Assembly (NCBI RefSeq): GCF_033898505.1
Contig: NZ_JAXAFK010000002.1
Location: 186,001 to 250,000, forward strand
DNA: 64,000 nucleotides
Reading direction: 5' to 3'
From: Pectobacterium carotovorum
GTDB lineage: Bacteria; Pseudomonadota; Gammaproteobacteria; Enterobacterales; Enterobacteriaceae
The notes under the pieces: generated by a model
Told to the model about the DNA's origin: nothing
What the model saw: only the letters and a program-made list of their open reading frames with translations
Database searches by the model: none
Part shown: in pieces, positions 36,933 through 46,379 of the stretch
Position numbering within the stretch: position 1 is the first letter of the stretch
Layout: each line of letters opens with the position of its first letter
Position numbers and translations under genes: made by a program

Positions 36933-37772
36933 ATGACGTTACTTCGTGGTGATGATTTTTTTACTTCGCGTGCCGTAACGGTTGCGGTAGAACCGCGCAC
37001 GCCGCAAACGGCGTTTCCTGAGCACTACCATGATTTCTGGGAAATTGTGCTGGTGGAACAGGGCGCTGGCGTCCATGTGTTTAACGATCAGCCCTATGCG
37101 CTGTGCAGCGGTTCGGTGTTCTTTGTTCGCGATAACGACAGGCATCTGTTTGAAGACGTGGAAGGGCTGTGCCTGACCAACATGCTGTACCGCTCGCCGC
37201 GCGGGTTTCGCTTCCTTTCCGACATCGCCGCATTCTTGCCATATGGCCCGAACGGCGAGTGGCAGGGGCAGTGGCAGGTGAATGCGGTGGGGATGCAGCA
37301 GTTGAAGCAGTCCTTGAACAGCCTGGCTGAATTAGCGCAGAGCGATGCGCCGGAAGCGATTGCCGCCAGTGAGAGCCTGTTTCTGCACATTCTGGTGCAG
37401 TTGCGTCAGCAGTGCTTCCAGACGCAGGCCAATGGCTCCGAGCGTCAGGGAGTGCAGGCGCTGTTGGGCTGGCTGCAAAACAACTACAGCGAAGAGGTGA
37501 ACTGGGGCAGTCTGGCCGATCAGTTCTCGCTACCGCTGCGCACGCTGCATCGCCAGCTCAAACAACACACTGGTATGACGCCACAACGCTATCTGAATCG
37601 GTTAAGATTACTGGAGGCTCGTCGGCGGTTGCAGCAGAGTGATGACTCTATCACCACCATTGCGCACGCCTGTGGATTTAGCGACAGCAATCACTTCTCG
37701 ACGCAATTCCGCAAGGCATTCTCGCAGGCGCCTAAATCACTACGCCATCAGGCGTTTTCTCGTGAAGAGTAG
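36933..37772 (+). CDS. rhaS: RhaS, AraC-family activator of rhaBAD
   Basis: Binds L-rhamnose and activates rhaBAD. The ATG at 36933, with GGAGAA upstream, gives 279 residues, one more than in E. coli; the frame continuing to 36855 lies in the control region. The N-terminal cupin has FPEHYHDFWEIVLVEQGAGVHVFND; the C-terminal AraC domain has two helix-turn-helix units, ending HACGFSDSNHFSTQFRKAFSQAPKSLR. It precedes rhaR by 24 bases. Confidence 0.95.
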   Translation: MTLLRGDDFFTSRAVTVAVEPRTPQTAFPEHYHDFWEIVLVEQGAGVHVFNDQPYALCSGSVFFVRDNDRHLFEDVEGLCLTNMLYRSPRGFRFLSDIAAFLPYGPNGEWQGQWQVNAVGMQQLKQSLNSLAELAQSDAPEAIAASESLFLHILVQLRQQCFQTQANGSERQGVQALLGWLQNNYSEEVNWGSLADQFSLPLRTLHRQLKQHTGMTPQRYLNRLRLLEARRRLQQSDDSITTIAHACGFSDSNHFSTQFRKAFSQAPKSLRHQAFSREE

Positions 37773-37796
37773 GTAACGGCAACGACGGGTGAGGGA

Positions 37797-38651
37797 ATGG
37801 CGACAGCAGTACGGGGTTTGAAATTACAGACTGAAGACTATTTCCTCACCGACAAGAATGCCGTGATGGTTGCCGAACGGCACCCGCAGCCGGCGTTTCC
37901 GTTGCATCATCATGATTTTGACGAACTGGTGATTGTCTGGCGTGGCAATGGCCTGCACCTCTGGAACGATGTGCCTTACCGCATTACCCGTGGCGATATG
38001 TTCTATGTCTCCGCGAACGATCGCCACAGCTATGAGTCCGTCAACGGGCTTGAGCTAGACAACATCCTCTATATCCGCAATCGTCTGACGTTATCTGCTG
38101 ACTGGCAAATGTTACTGCCGGGCGGAGAACGTCCACAAAGCCAGCGTCACTGGTGTTTAGGCTCGGAAGGCATGGATACCCTTCGCGAGAAAGTGGATGC
38201 GCTGAGGCAGGAGTGCATGAAGTCGGATGCGCTGTCGTTGCAACTGAGTGAAGCGCTGCTGTTGCAGATTGCGCTGCTGGCGGCGCGCTACCGCCACACG
38301 CCGGATAATCCACAACTGGCCGATGCGCACCAGCTAGATATGTTGATGAATGCGCTGCGTGCCAGCATTGCAACACCGTTCCGTTTTGAAGCCTTCTGCG
38401 AACAGCACCACTTCAGCGCCCGCAGTTTACGTTCGCGCTTTAAAGAACAAACCGGCATGAGCGTGCCGCATTACCTGCGTCAACTGCGGCTATGCAAGGC
38501 GATGGAACTGCTGCGTTATGACCTGCAACCTATTGGCGACGTTGCCGCGCTGTGCGGTTTTGAAGACAGCAACTACTTCTCTGTGGTGTTCCATCAGGCG
38601 TTCGGCGTCTCACCCAGCGCCTACCGTCAGCGCTTCCTGAATGTGGAGTGA
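37797..38651 (+). CDS. rhaR: RhaR, AraC-family activator of rhaSR
   Basis: Activates rhaSR in response to L-rhamnose. 284 residues, with a cupin N-terminus (FPLHHHDFDELVIVWRGNGLHLWND) and a C-terminal AraC/XylS domain (ALCGFEDSNYFSVVFHQAFGVSPSAYRQRF). It is a diverged paralogue of RhaS, from which it is separated by 24 bases, and is the last gene of the regulator operon. Confidence 0.95.
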   Translation: MATAVRGLKLQTEDYFLTDKNAVMVAERHPQPAFPLHHHDFDELVIVWRGNGLHLWNDVPYRITRGDMFYVSANDRHSYESVNGLELDNILYIRNRLTLSADWQMLLPGGERPQSQRHWCLGSEGMDTLREKVDALRQECMKSDALSLQLSEALLLQIALLAARYRHTPDNPQLADAHQLDMLMNALRASIATPFRFEAFCEQHHFSARSLRSRFKEQTGMSVPHYLRQLRLCKAMELLRYDLQPIGDVAALCGFEDSNYFSVVFHQAFGVSPSAYRQRFLNVE

Positions 38652-38692
38652 CGGCGCTTTTTAGCTATTGGGTGCGATGAATCAATGACGGG

Positions 38693-38947
38693 TTAATAGT
38701 GGTAGCGGCAGGCGGCGAGCATCATGGCGTCATCGGTGATGGCATAAACCAAACGATGTTCTTCGGTGATACGGCGCGACCAGAAACCAGCAAGATTATG
38801 TTTAAGTGGCTCTGGTTTTCCTTTTCCCTCAAAAGGTGTTCTGCGCGTTTCTTTTATTAATTCATTGATCTTTTTGACCATCCGCTTATCGATGTCCTGC
38901 CAGTACAGGTAGTCTTCCCATGCTTCTTCTGACCAGATTAGTTTCAC
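38693..38947 (-). CDS. yoeB: YoeB toxin (ribosome-dependent mRNase)
   Basis: An 84-residue RelE-superfamily toxin that cleaves mRNA in the ribosomal A site. It resembles E. coli YoeB closely and keeps the catalytic residues Glu46 (KPEPLKH), Arg65 (EEHRLVY) and the C-terminal His83-Tyr84. The start overlaps the yefM end by four bases, giving antitoxin-first coupling. Confidence 0.96.
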   Translation of the reverse strand: MKLIWSEEAWEDYLYWQDIDKRMVKKINELIKETRRTPFEGKGKPEPLKHNLAGFWSRRITEEHRLVYAITDDAMMLAACRYHY

Positions 38948-39195
38948 TCAATGATATCTCTTTCTTCGCCATTGCCAGCCTTAAGGCTCTCGATTGAGTT
39001 CATCAGTCTTTTTGCATTTGCTGGTGAACGCAGTAAATACGCGGTCTCCTCTAGAGAGTTATACTCTTCCAAAGACATCAGCACGCAGGCTTCACCATTC
39101 TGTCGGGTGATAAGTATGGGAGCACGGTCTTCGACCGTTTTCATCATGGTCGCCGATAGATTTTGTCGGGCTTCACTGTAGCTAATTGTACGCAT
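38944..39195 (-). CDS. yefM: YefM antitoxin
   Basis: An 83-residue antitoxin of the Phd/YefM family that neutralises YoeB and represses its own operon. The start at 39195 has a perfect AGGAGG; the frame open to 39222 adds nine residues without support. The protein begins [17 protein letters not shown], the DNA-binding half, and ends with the toxin-binding acidic tail [10 protein letters not shown]. It matches E. coli YefM nearly throughout. Confidence 0.96.
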   Translation of the reverse strand: MRTISYSEARQNLSATMMKTVEDRAPILITRQNGEACVLMSLEEYNSLEETAYLLRSPANAKRLMNSIESLKAGNGEERDIIE

Positions 39196-39208
39196 TTTTA
39201 CCTCCTGA

Positions 39209-39231
39209 TATGTACTTATCATTGTACAATG
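39209..39231. promoter_or_regulatory. yefM operator, long and short TGTACA palindromes
   Basis: A perfect 12-base palindrome CATTGTACAATG lies at 39220-39231, and a shorter TGTACT half-match is centred 12 bases away at 39211-39216. E. coli YefM binds a long and a short palindrome with TGTACA cores at the same 12-base centre spacing. Confidence 0.75.
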
Positions 39232-39270
39232 TCGCCGCGTTTTTAACCACCCAATCTTTCTTCAACAGCG

Positions 39271-40980
39271 CTACTCCGCCACCGTTGAAAGCAGCAGGCG
39301 CGTGTAAGGGTGCTGTGGCTGATTGAAGATCTGCTCGACCGGCCCCGTTTCTACGATATCCCCATCTTTCATGACCGCGATGCGGTGGCTCATATGTTGT
39401 ACCACACCCAGATCGTGGGAGATGAACAGCATGGTCAGCCCCAACTGGCGCTGCAACGCCACCAGCAAATCCAGCACCTGCGCCTGTGTCGTGACGTCCA
39501 GCGCCGATACCGGTTCGTCGCAGATCAGAATCTCGGGTTCTGAAGCCAGCGCCTGTGCGATGGAGACGCGCTGACGTTGCCCGCCGGACAGCGCTCTTGG
39601 ACGGCGGCTCAGCAGATCGGGCGTCAAGCCGACATACTCCAGCAGCGTCAGAATGCGCCGCTGTTTCTCATCGTCGCTCAAATCGCGGCGCAAACGCAGC
39701 GGCTGGTTCAGAATCTGGGCGACGGTAAATTGCGGATCGAACGAACTGAGCGGATCCTGCGTGATCGTCTGAATGCGCGCGCGTAGCGGTCGGCGCTCGC
39801 GTTCTGTTAACGTACTCCAGGCATTGTCCGTGAGTCGAACTTCGCCGCTATCTGGCTTTTGCAGCGCCAGAATGACTTTCCCCAGCGTGGTTTTGCCGGA
39901 GCCGGATTCGCCGACGATGCCCAGCGTTTCGCCGCGTTTGATCTGGAGAGAAACCTGATTGACGGCCTGCATCCGGCTACCGTCTGGGCGCTTGAACGAC
40001 ACCGCAATCTGTTCCGCCGTCAGGACGATAGCGTCGTCGGTGTTGGTGTGATCCGCTGCCAGAGACGCAGGTGACGGCGCAATGCCGCTCTGCAACGGGT
40101 CGGCACCGGCCAACCATTTTCCACGGGTAGACGCGGTGGGTATCGCCGCCAGCAGCTTGCGGGTGTAGGGATGTGTCGGCGCTGACAGAATCTGCCGCGC
40201 CTCACCGCCTTCTACCAACGATCCTTGTTGCATGACGATGACGCGATCCGCCACCTCAGCGACGACGGCAAGATCGTGGGTGATCAGTAAAACGCCGTGC
40301 CCTGCCTGCGCCAATGCCGTGAACACCTTCAGCACCTGCTTTTGCACCGTGGCATCCAGCGCGGTGGTCGGCTCATCGGCAATCAACAGCTGTGGACCCG
40401 CCGCCAACGCGGAAGCGATAAGCGCACGCTGGCGCAGCCCGCCGGACAGCTCATGCGGATACTGCGCCGCGCGATTCTCTGGATCGGGAATGCCTGCCTT
40501 CGTCAGGAGTTCAGCGACGCGTGCGGGAACCTGCTGGCGAGGCAACAGGTGATGGGTCAGAATCGGTTCGGCGACTTCCTGCCCGATCTTGCGCAGTGGG
40601 TCGAGAGACACCAGCGCATCCTGCAAAACAAAGCCGATTTCACGGCCGCGAATCGCCCGCCAGTCGCGATCGGTCAGATAGCGTAAATCACATAGACTGC
40701 CGTCATGGCGCGTGAGCTCAATCGCGTTTGCCTGTACGTCAACGTTTTCACCGGCCAGACCCACCAGCGTGCGAGCGGTGACGGATTTCCCTGAACCCGA
40801 TTCGCCGACCAGCGCCAGAATTTCTCCGGCATTCACCTGAAAAGAGAGGTTTTTAACCGAACGAATGGGGCCGAAAGGGCTGGGGAAGGTAACGCTCAGG
40901 CCGTCTACGCGCAGCAGCGGCGTCTTCGCGGACGCTTCTGAGGATGAATGAGAGGGGTGAGGAAGTGTATTCAGGCTCAT
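39271..40980 (-). CDS. Fused double ATP-binding subunit of peptide-type ABC importer
   Basis: A 569-residue protein with two complete ABC ATPase halves, like DppD and DppF joined. Each half has a Walker A (GESGSGKS in the first, GESGSGKT in the second), a signature (LSGGLRQRALIA, LSGGQRQRVSIAQ) and Walker B (LLIADEPTTALD, ILICDEPVSALD), and each carries the C-terminal oligopeptide-transporter extension ending in PHPYTR. The ATG at 40980 has AGGAGAGG. It is last in the four-gene operon behind the two permeases and the binding protein. Confidence 0.95.
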   Translation of the reverse strand: MSLNTLPHPSHSSSEASAKTPLLRVDGLSVTFPSPFGPIRSVKNLSFQVNAGEILALVGESGSGKSVTARTLVGLAGENVDVQANAIELTRHDGSLCDLRYLTDRDWRAIRGREIGFVLQDALVSLDPLRKIGQEVAEPILTHHLLPRQQVPARVAELLTKAGIPDPENRAAQYPHELSGGLRQRALIASALAAGPQLLIADEPTTALDATVQKQVLKVFTALAQAGHGVLLITHDLAVVAEVADRVIVMQQGSLVEGGEARQILSAPTHPYTRKLLAAIPTASTRGKWLAGADPLQSGIAPSPASLAADHTNTDDAIVLTAEQIAVSFKRPDGSRMQAVNQVSLQIKRGETLGIVGESGSGKTTLGKVILALQKPDSGEVRLTDNAWSTLTERERRPLRARIQTITQDPLSSFDPQFTVAQILNQPLRLRRDLSDDEKQRRILTLLEYVGLTPDLLSRRPRALSGGQRQRVSIAQALASEPEILICDEPVSALDVTTQAQVLDLLVALQRQLGLTMLFISHDLGVVQHMSHRIAVMKDGDIVETGPVEQIFNQPQHPYTRLLLSTVAE

Positions 40981-41843
40981 CGTGCCTCTCCTTTTGCCAA
41001 AATGGCCTGTAAACGACGCCCCAGCAGCGTGATGGAAATCACCGACAGTGCGACGACGCTGGCGGGCAGCAGGCTGACCCACGGTGCGATATCAAGGAAG
41101 TTGCGTCCGTCAGCCAGTAGCGCGCCCCATTCGGCGGTCGGTGGCACGACGCCCAAGCCCAGAAAACTCAGCGCCGAGGCGGACAGCACCGCGTGGCCGA
41201 CGCCAATGGTGGCGACAATCAGCAGCGGGCGCAGCGTATTGGGAATGATATGGCGGAAAACGATATACAGCGGGTGTTCACCCAATGCAATCGCGTGTTC
41301 GACATAGCCGGATAGCCTGACTTGCAGCACCTGAGAGCGAATTAAACGCGCATAGCCGGCAATCCCCGCCAGCCCAACGGCCAGCATGGTGTTTTCCGGT
41401 CCGCGTCCCAGAACGGCGATCACCAGCAGCGCCAGCAGTAGATCGGGAAACGCCAGCATGATATCCAGCAGGCGCACCAGAACCTGACGGATGCGCAGCG
41501 GCGCGAGCACTGATAGCGTGCCAAACAGCACGCCGCCGAAGCAGGCGATCAGCATCGCGCCGACGCCGATGCCCAGCGACAGCGAGGTGCCGTGCACGAT
41601 GCGGGAAAAAATGTCGCGTCCCAGTTGATCGGTGCCGAACCAATAGGTGGCGTTCGGCGGCTGAAATACCGCGCCCATATCCATTTCATCGGCGGTACGA
41701 CTGGTAAACAGCGAGGGGAAAAATACCGCCAGCGCCAGCAGGAAAACGATAGCGGCAGGCAATAGCGTCGCCGTGCTTAGCCACGGGCTGCGATAGGTTT
41801 TTCTTGAGGGCGTCTGCGTAAAGGGCATCGGTTCACTACTCAT
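40977..41843 (-). CDS. ABC importer permease, DppC-like
   Basis: About 288 residues from the ATG at 41843. The N-terminal OppC-type region is followed by six helices and the EAA loop. It carries FGTDQLGRDIFSRIVHGTSLSLGIG, the DppC hallmark, and SALSFLGLGVVPPTAEWGALLADGR near the end. The frame open further upstream lies in the neighbouring permease gene. It overlaps both neighbours by a few bases. Confidence 0.93.
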   Translation of the reverse strand: MSSEPMPFTQTPSRKTYRSPWLSTATLLPAAIVFLLALAVFFPSLFTSRTADEMDMGAVFQPPNATYWFGTDQLGRDIFSRIVHGTSLSLGIGVGAMLIACFGGVLFGTLSVLAPLRIRQVLVRLLDIMLAFPDLLLALLVIAVLGRGPENTMLAVGLAGIAGYARLIRSQVLQVRLSGYVEHAIALGEHPLYIVFRHIIPNTLRPLLIVATIGVGHAVLSASALSFLGLGVVPPTAEWGALLADGRNFLDIAPWVSLLPASVVALSVISITLLGRRLQAILAKGEAR

Positions 41844-42795
41844 GGGCGCTCGCCTTCTTGCGTAAGCGGGGATCGATGATGAGATACAGCGCGTCCACCA
41901 GCAGGTTGATGACGACGAACAGGAATGCGGACAGCATGACGACACCCAGCACCAGCGGCATGTCGCGGTTTTCAATCGCGCTCAGCGTGACCTGCCCGAT
42001 ACCCGCGCGGCCAAAGACGGTTTCAGTCAGCACGGAACCACCAAGGACGCTTGCCAGTAAGGTGCCGGTCAGCGTTGAGGCCGCCAGCGCCGCATGGCGC
42101 AAACCGTGGCGGAAACGTAACCGGATTTCACTGACGCCGCGTGTGCGCACGGTGAGCGAGAACGGTTGGGAGAGTGCCTCTTCCAGACCGTCACGCAGTA
42201 CCTGACTCAGAATCGCGGCAATCGGTAGACTCAACGTGATAACCGGTAGCACCAGCGACATCACGCCATCGTTGCCGGTGACCGGAAACCATTGCAGACG
42301 AAAGCTGAACAGGCTCAGCAGTACGATACCAATCCAGTAGACCGGCGTGCTAAGCAGCGTCAGCTCCAGCCAGGAAATGGTGGTACGCAGTGCACCATAG
42401 CGGCCTGCGGTCAGCAGCGCGCTGGTGATGGCAAGGAGCAACGCCAGAACCAGGCCGCCGAGCGCCAGCGGCAGGGTTTCATGCATCGCATCGCTAATCA
42501 CGCTGCCGACCGGCAGACGATAGAGATAGCTGACGCCAAAATCACCCTGTAGCGCCTGTCCGCAGTAGCGCAGATATTGCACCCACAGCGGCTGGTCGAG
42601 CCCGAATTGTTTGATGAGTACGGCGCGATAGGCTTCATCCACCACGTTATCGCCGCCGCTAAGAATGGCGACCGGATCGCCGGGGATCAGTTTGACGGCA
42701 ATAAACGTCAATGTGGCTGCGCCCCAGAGCACAGCCAGAATGGTGAAGAGACGTTTGCCTAACGCGGACAGATTAACGTTTAATCCAGACATCAT
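41836..42795 (-). CDS. ABC importer permease, DppB-like
   Basis: A 319-residue inner-membrane permease of the DppB type: LFTILAVLWGAATLTFIAVKLIPGDPV at the start (with the IPGDP motif), a long second segment and RTRGVSEIRLRFRHGLRHA as the EAA coupling loop. The start lies within the end of the binding protein gene (overlap about 22 bases), so translation is likely coupled. An ATG one codon later is equally possible. Confidence 0.92.
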   Translation of the reverse strand: MMSGLNVNLSALGKRLFTILAVLWGAATLTFIAVKLIPGDPVAILSGGDNVVDEAYRAVLIKQFGLDQPLWVQYLRYCGQALQGDFGVSYLYRLPVGSVISDAMHETLPLALGGLVLALLLAITSALLTAGRYGALRTTISWLELTLLSTPVYWIGIVLLSLFSFRLQWFPVTGNDGVMSLVLPVITLSLPIAAILSQVLRDGLEEALSQPFSLTVRTRGVSEIRLRFRHGLRHAALAASTLTGTLLASVLGGSVLTETVFGRAGIGQVTLSAIENRDMPLVLGVVMLSAFLFVVINLLVDALYLIIDPRLRKKASAHE

Positions 42796-44386
42796 AGAAG
42801 TTCGGTTTTGCGTTGGTGGCCCAGCCTATGCCCTGTACCTGCTTGGACAGGCCGAGTTGGTAGGCAGGAATGTACAGCGGAACCACATACGCCTGATCGA
42901 TGACCTCACGCTGTATTTCGCTATAGAGCTGTTTACGCTCTGCTTCGCCCGCGCCGATGGCTTTTCTCAGCTTGTCATTCAGCACGCTGATGCGCGTAAA
43001 GTTGTTGCCGTTCGGTGGCGCATAGGCCGAATCGAAAACGGTACGCAGAATATCCGGTTCTGCACGCACGAAGAAGTTGGAGGCGATATCATACTCATTG
43101 GCATTGGTACGCGTGGTGAATTCACCCGCATCAACCGGCGTCAGTTTGACTTCAAAGCCCGCCTGCTTCACCTGATATTGCACGGCCTGGAACAGTGCGA
43201 CATCTGCGGCTTCAACGTTGGTTGAGGCGTAAACGAAGCTGACGCTCAGGCGCTTGCCATCTTTGGTTCGGAAGCCTTCGCCGTCTTTCTGTTTCCAGCC
43301 TGCGTTATCCAGCAGTTCGTTGGCTTTTTTCACATCGAAGCCCCAGCGGGAGGCGACGCTCGGATCGTAGTACAGCGTGGCGGGGCCGAGAACGTTATCA
43401 GCGGCTTTCAGCGTACCAAAGAAAGCGACTTTCACCGCCGCGTTGGTATCTACAGCACTCTGGAATGCCTTACGCACCGCGACATCCTGGAAAGGGCCTT
43501 TGGTGGTATTGAGATAGAGCACGCGGTTAACGCCCGGGTTCTCATAGGTGATCACTTCCAGCTTCGGATTGCGCTTCACCGTTGGGAAATTGGCGGGTGG
43601 CACGGCGTCAATTGCCTGAATCTGACCGCTGCTCAGTGCGCCAAGGCGAACCGATGCTTCCGGCAGATATTTGAACACCAGACCGTCCAGATAGGCTGGA
43701 CCCGTGTGTTTGGCATAACCCGGTCCCCAGTTGTAATCAGGGCGTTTCGTCAGCTTACTGCCGCTGCCTTTTACAAAGGAATCGAGAATAAACGGCCCGG
43801 AACCCACCACGGTGTTACTGGTATTTGGCGTGTTCTTCAGGTACGTCGGTGATTGAATGCCCAGATAAGGCAGGCTCAGCCCCTGTAGCAGCGCCGCAAA
43901 CGGTGAGCTGTAGTGGATCACTATCGTATAGTCATCCGGCGTTGAGATCTTGTCGATAGGGCCTAACAGCGATTTCGCGTAGCTGGAGGTGGTTTTCGGA
44001 TCGAGAATACGCTCGATGTTGTATTTCACCGCTTCGGCGTCCAGCTTGGTGCCGTCGCTGAACGTCACGTCTTTACGCAGATGGAAGGTGTATTCGGTGT
44101 TGTTGTCGTTAATTTTCCAGCTTTCCGCCAGCCAGGGCGTAAAGCGGTTATCTTCCGCCTGTCCTACCAGTGAATCCACCACGTTACGTGCAATCAGTGC
44201 TGTTACACCGTAGGCCGTAATGTGCGGGTCGATAATCGGCGTATCGCTGCCCAGCCCGACATTCAGGACACCGCCAGACACCGGTTTTTCACCGTTTTGT
44301 GCAGCATAAGCACCGGGATTGAGTGCGAAAAGTAACGAGAGTAACCCTGCGGCGAGAGTCGTAACTTGCGGATGATTTTTTTCCAT
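42773..44386 (-). CDS. Periplasmic substrate-binding protein, SBP family 5
   Basis: A 537-residue binding protein with a Sec signal peptide (TLAAGLLSLLFALNPGAYAAQ). The body has the peptide/nickel-binding pattern VLNVGLGSDTPIIDPHITA, FHLRKDVTFSDGTKLDAEAV and a C-terminal NEYDIASNFFVRAEPD. It is the first gene of the importer operon. The substrate could be peptides, opine-like compounds or other small solutes; I see no metal-binding signature. Confidence 0.92.
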   Translation of the reverse strand: MEKNHPQVTTLAAGLLSLLFALNPGAYAAQNGEKPVSGGVLNVGLGSDTPIIDPHITAYGVTALIARNVVDSLVGQAEDNRFTPWLAESWKINDNNTEYTFHLRKDVTFSDGTKLDAEAVKYNIERILDPKTTSSYAKSLLGPIDKISTPDDYTIVIHYSSPFAALLQGLSLPYLGIQSPTYLKNTPNTSNTVVGSGPFILDSFVKGSGSKLTKRPDYNWGPGYAKHTGPAYLDGLVFKYLPEASVRLGALSSGQIQAIDAVPPANFPTVKRNPKLEVITYENPGVNRVLYLNTTKGPFQDVAVRKAFQSAVDTNAAVKVAFFGTLKAADNVLGPATLYYDPSVASRWGFDVKKANELLDNAGWKQKDGEGFRTKDGKRLSVSFVYASTNVEAADVALFQAVQYQVKQAGFEVKLTPVDAGEFTTRTNANEYDIASNFFVRAEPDILRTVFDSAYAPPNGNNFTRISVLNDKLRKAIGAGEAERKQLYSEIQREVIDQAYVVPLYIPAYQLGLSKQVQGIGWATNAKPNFYDVWIKR

Positions 44387-44642
44387 TCCCTGTGTCCTTT
44401 ACGAATGACATGAGGCCATACACGGCGGTCTTTTCGCTACTCTAGAGGGCGGTCTTATGCATGTAAAAGAATAAAAATGGATTTTCAATTCCATAAAAAT
44501 ATATATGCGGGAGAGGGCAGCCACGGCTCAGTTGTCTCAGCAACCTTATGATTCAGGCGGATTTTTATTCGCTCGCGATGTATTCCTGATGTCGCGCCAA
44601 CTACGCTTATGTCATGTCCTACGACTCCATATGGAGGGTGGC

Positions 44643-46370
44643 ATGGAAACTCCAGAATTTAATGACGTTAAATCAAATGGATATTCGCGCTTGTTTGATT
44701 TTCTCTCCGAGGCTGGCGTGACGCTCTACACGGGCGTAACAGGCGGCGGAGTGATTCATTTTGTGAAAAACATTCAGCCGGTTGAATGGTCGGCTCAGGC
44801 TAAAGCGGGATTTTTAACACTGTGTGAGTACAGCGCGGGCTTTGTTCCGCTGGGTTATTATCTCGCTAGTGGAAAGCATGCGGCGGCAGTAGCGACCACG
44901 GGAGCTGCAACGAAGCTGTTAGGGTGTGGCCTTAGTGACGCCAAGCTGCATGATATTCCGGCTGTTTATCTGGTCGCACTATCGGGGAAGCATACGGAAG
45001 GACTCTTACCGTTGCAGGATACGTGGGAACACGGTAGCAACATGGTACAGCAGTTGCGGGCTGAGCTCCCGGACTCGGTTTTTGTTCTCGATAATCCACT
45101 GACGCTGAATGAACAATTGAAGTTGGCAAGGGCGCAGTTGGGAAACGCGAAGCCAGTGGTACTGGTGTTGGTGCACCATGCGCTTGTGGAGGCCAACAGC
45201 GAGAATCCTCTTGCTCCAGCGTCACTTTCAGTCTCTGCCTGTGACGATCTCGGCGGCTTTGTCGATCGATTCCGTCAGGCGGTTAGGGGAAAGCGCTTGG
45301 TAGTGCTGGTCGGGGAGGAGATGGCGCGCTATCCCAACGCGCGTGCGTTGACGACCCAGCTCGCTGTGCAACTGCATGCCGCAACGGTGTGGACGATCAA
45401 TGGCGCGAACGCCGTCAGCCGAGATAATCCATATGGTTACGGCTATATCGGCTTTGGTGGAAACGACTGTTCAACGGCGCTTTATGCATCGCTGAATGAC
45501 GATGATGTTCTGCTGGTTCTTGGGGCGAGCCCTGATGAATATTCGGTAAATTTACAGCCTTTTACTGCCGGCGAAACGTTCTACCTAAGCAATATTACGC
45601 AGGCTTACGGCCAGATTGAAGGCGGCTTTCAGCACCGGGCTTCGGGACGCTATCACCCTATCCATGGGGCGCTCGATCAATTACTGCTCAGGATGATTGA
45701 CGCTGCGCAAGCGTGTCCGTTTGCTAACACAGTGGCCGAAACCGCGCCGCGTAATTTGAATGATCAGACTTTCTCTTCCCCGCGCCAGGGCTATGTGAAC
45801 ATGGCGACGCTATATCAGCGTCTGGATAGCTGGTGGCCTGCGGATTCAATAGGGTTTGACGATGTGTGTCTTGCGTATAAAGATCGTCAGTACGTGACGC
45901 AGCGTCCTCATCCCCACATTCGTTTTTACTCGTTATATCGTGGTTCGGCGATGGGCGGCGCATTTGGCGCTGCTATTGGCGCAAAACTGGCTCGCCCCGA
46001 ACACACCGTTTTTTTATTTACCGGTGATGGCTGTTTTCGCCTGTTTTCTGGGGCGCTGGGAGAAGTGCGGGAACTGGGTATTGTCATTTTCTTGCTAAAC
46101 AATACGAGCCTGGCCATTGTGGCGCAGGGGTTGCCTAAAATCCTGCCTGAGGTCGCGCCAGAGTATTATCATGCTGGTGTGCGTTCTCTCGATTATTGTG
46201 CGATCGCTAAGGCCTGTGGCTGGGATGCAAAGTGGCTGCAACCCGACCTTGCTAATTTAGATGATATTCTGATTAGAGCTGGCGAGATTGGGCGTCCTTC
46301 TCTACTGATTGAAGTACCGGTTGATGCGCATCAACGGTTGGGGAGTAATCCACGTCTACGGAATCTTTAA
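44643..46370 (+). CDS. Thiamine diphosphate-dependent enzyme of unknown substrate
   Basis: About 575 residues from the ATG at 44643, supported by GGAGGG; the frame open to 44505 has no ribosome site. Three domains are readable: a Pyr domain with the cofactor-activating Glu in LCEYSAGFVPLGYYLASG (about residue 62), a middle domain, and the PP domain with GDG at about residue 460 followed at the family distance by NN in LLNNTSLAIV. This is the pyruvate decarboxylase/acetolactate synthase superfamily. The active-site neighbourhood does not match a decarboxylase I know. The next gene encodes a MEKHLA protein nine bases on. Reaction unknown. Confidence 0.85.
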   Translation: METPEFNDVKSNGYSRLFDFLSEAGVTLYTGVTGGGVIHFVKNIQPVEWSAQAKAGFLTLCEYSAGFVPLGYYLASGKHAAAVATTGAATKLLGCGLSDAKLHDIPAVYLVALSGKHTEGLLPLQDTWEHGSNMVQQLRAELPDSVFVLDNPLTLNEQLKLARAQLGNAKPVVLVLVHHALVEANSENPLAPASLSVSACDDLGGFVDRFRQAVRGKRLVVLVGEEMARYPNARALTTQLAVQLHAATVWTINGANAVSRDNPYGYGYIGFGGNDCSTALYASLNDDDVLLVLGASPDEYSVNLQPFTAGETFYLSNITQAYGQIEGGFQHRASGRYHPIHGALDQLLLRMIDAAQACPFANTVAETAPRNLNDQTFSSPRQGYVNMATLYQRLDSWWPADSIGFDDVCLAYKDRQYVTQRPHPHIRFYSLYRGSAMGGAFGAAIGAKLARPEHTVFLFTGDGCFRLFSGALGEVRELGIVIFLLNNTSLAIVAQGLPKILPEVAPEYYHAGVRSLDYCAIAKACGWDAKWLQPDLANLDDILIRAGEIGRPSLLIEVPVDAHQRLGSNPRLRNL

Positions 46371-46379
46371 GGAGGGGTT

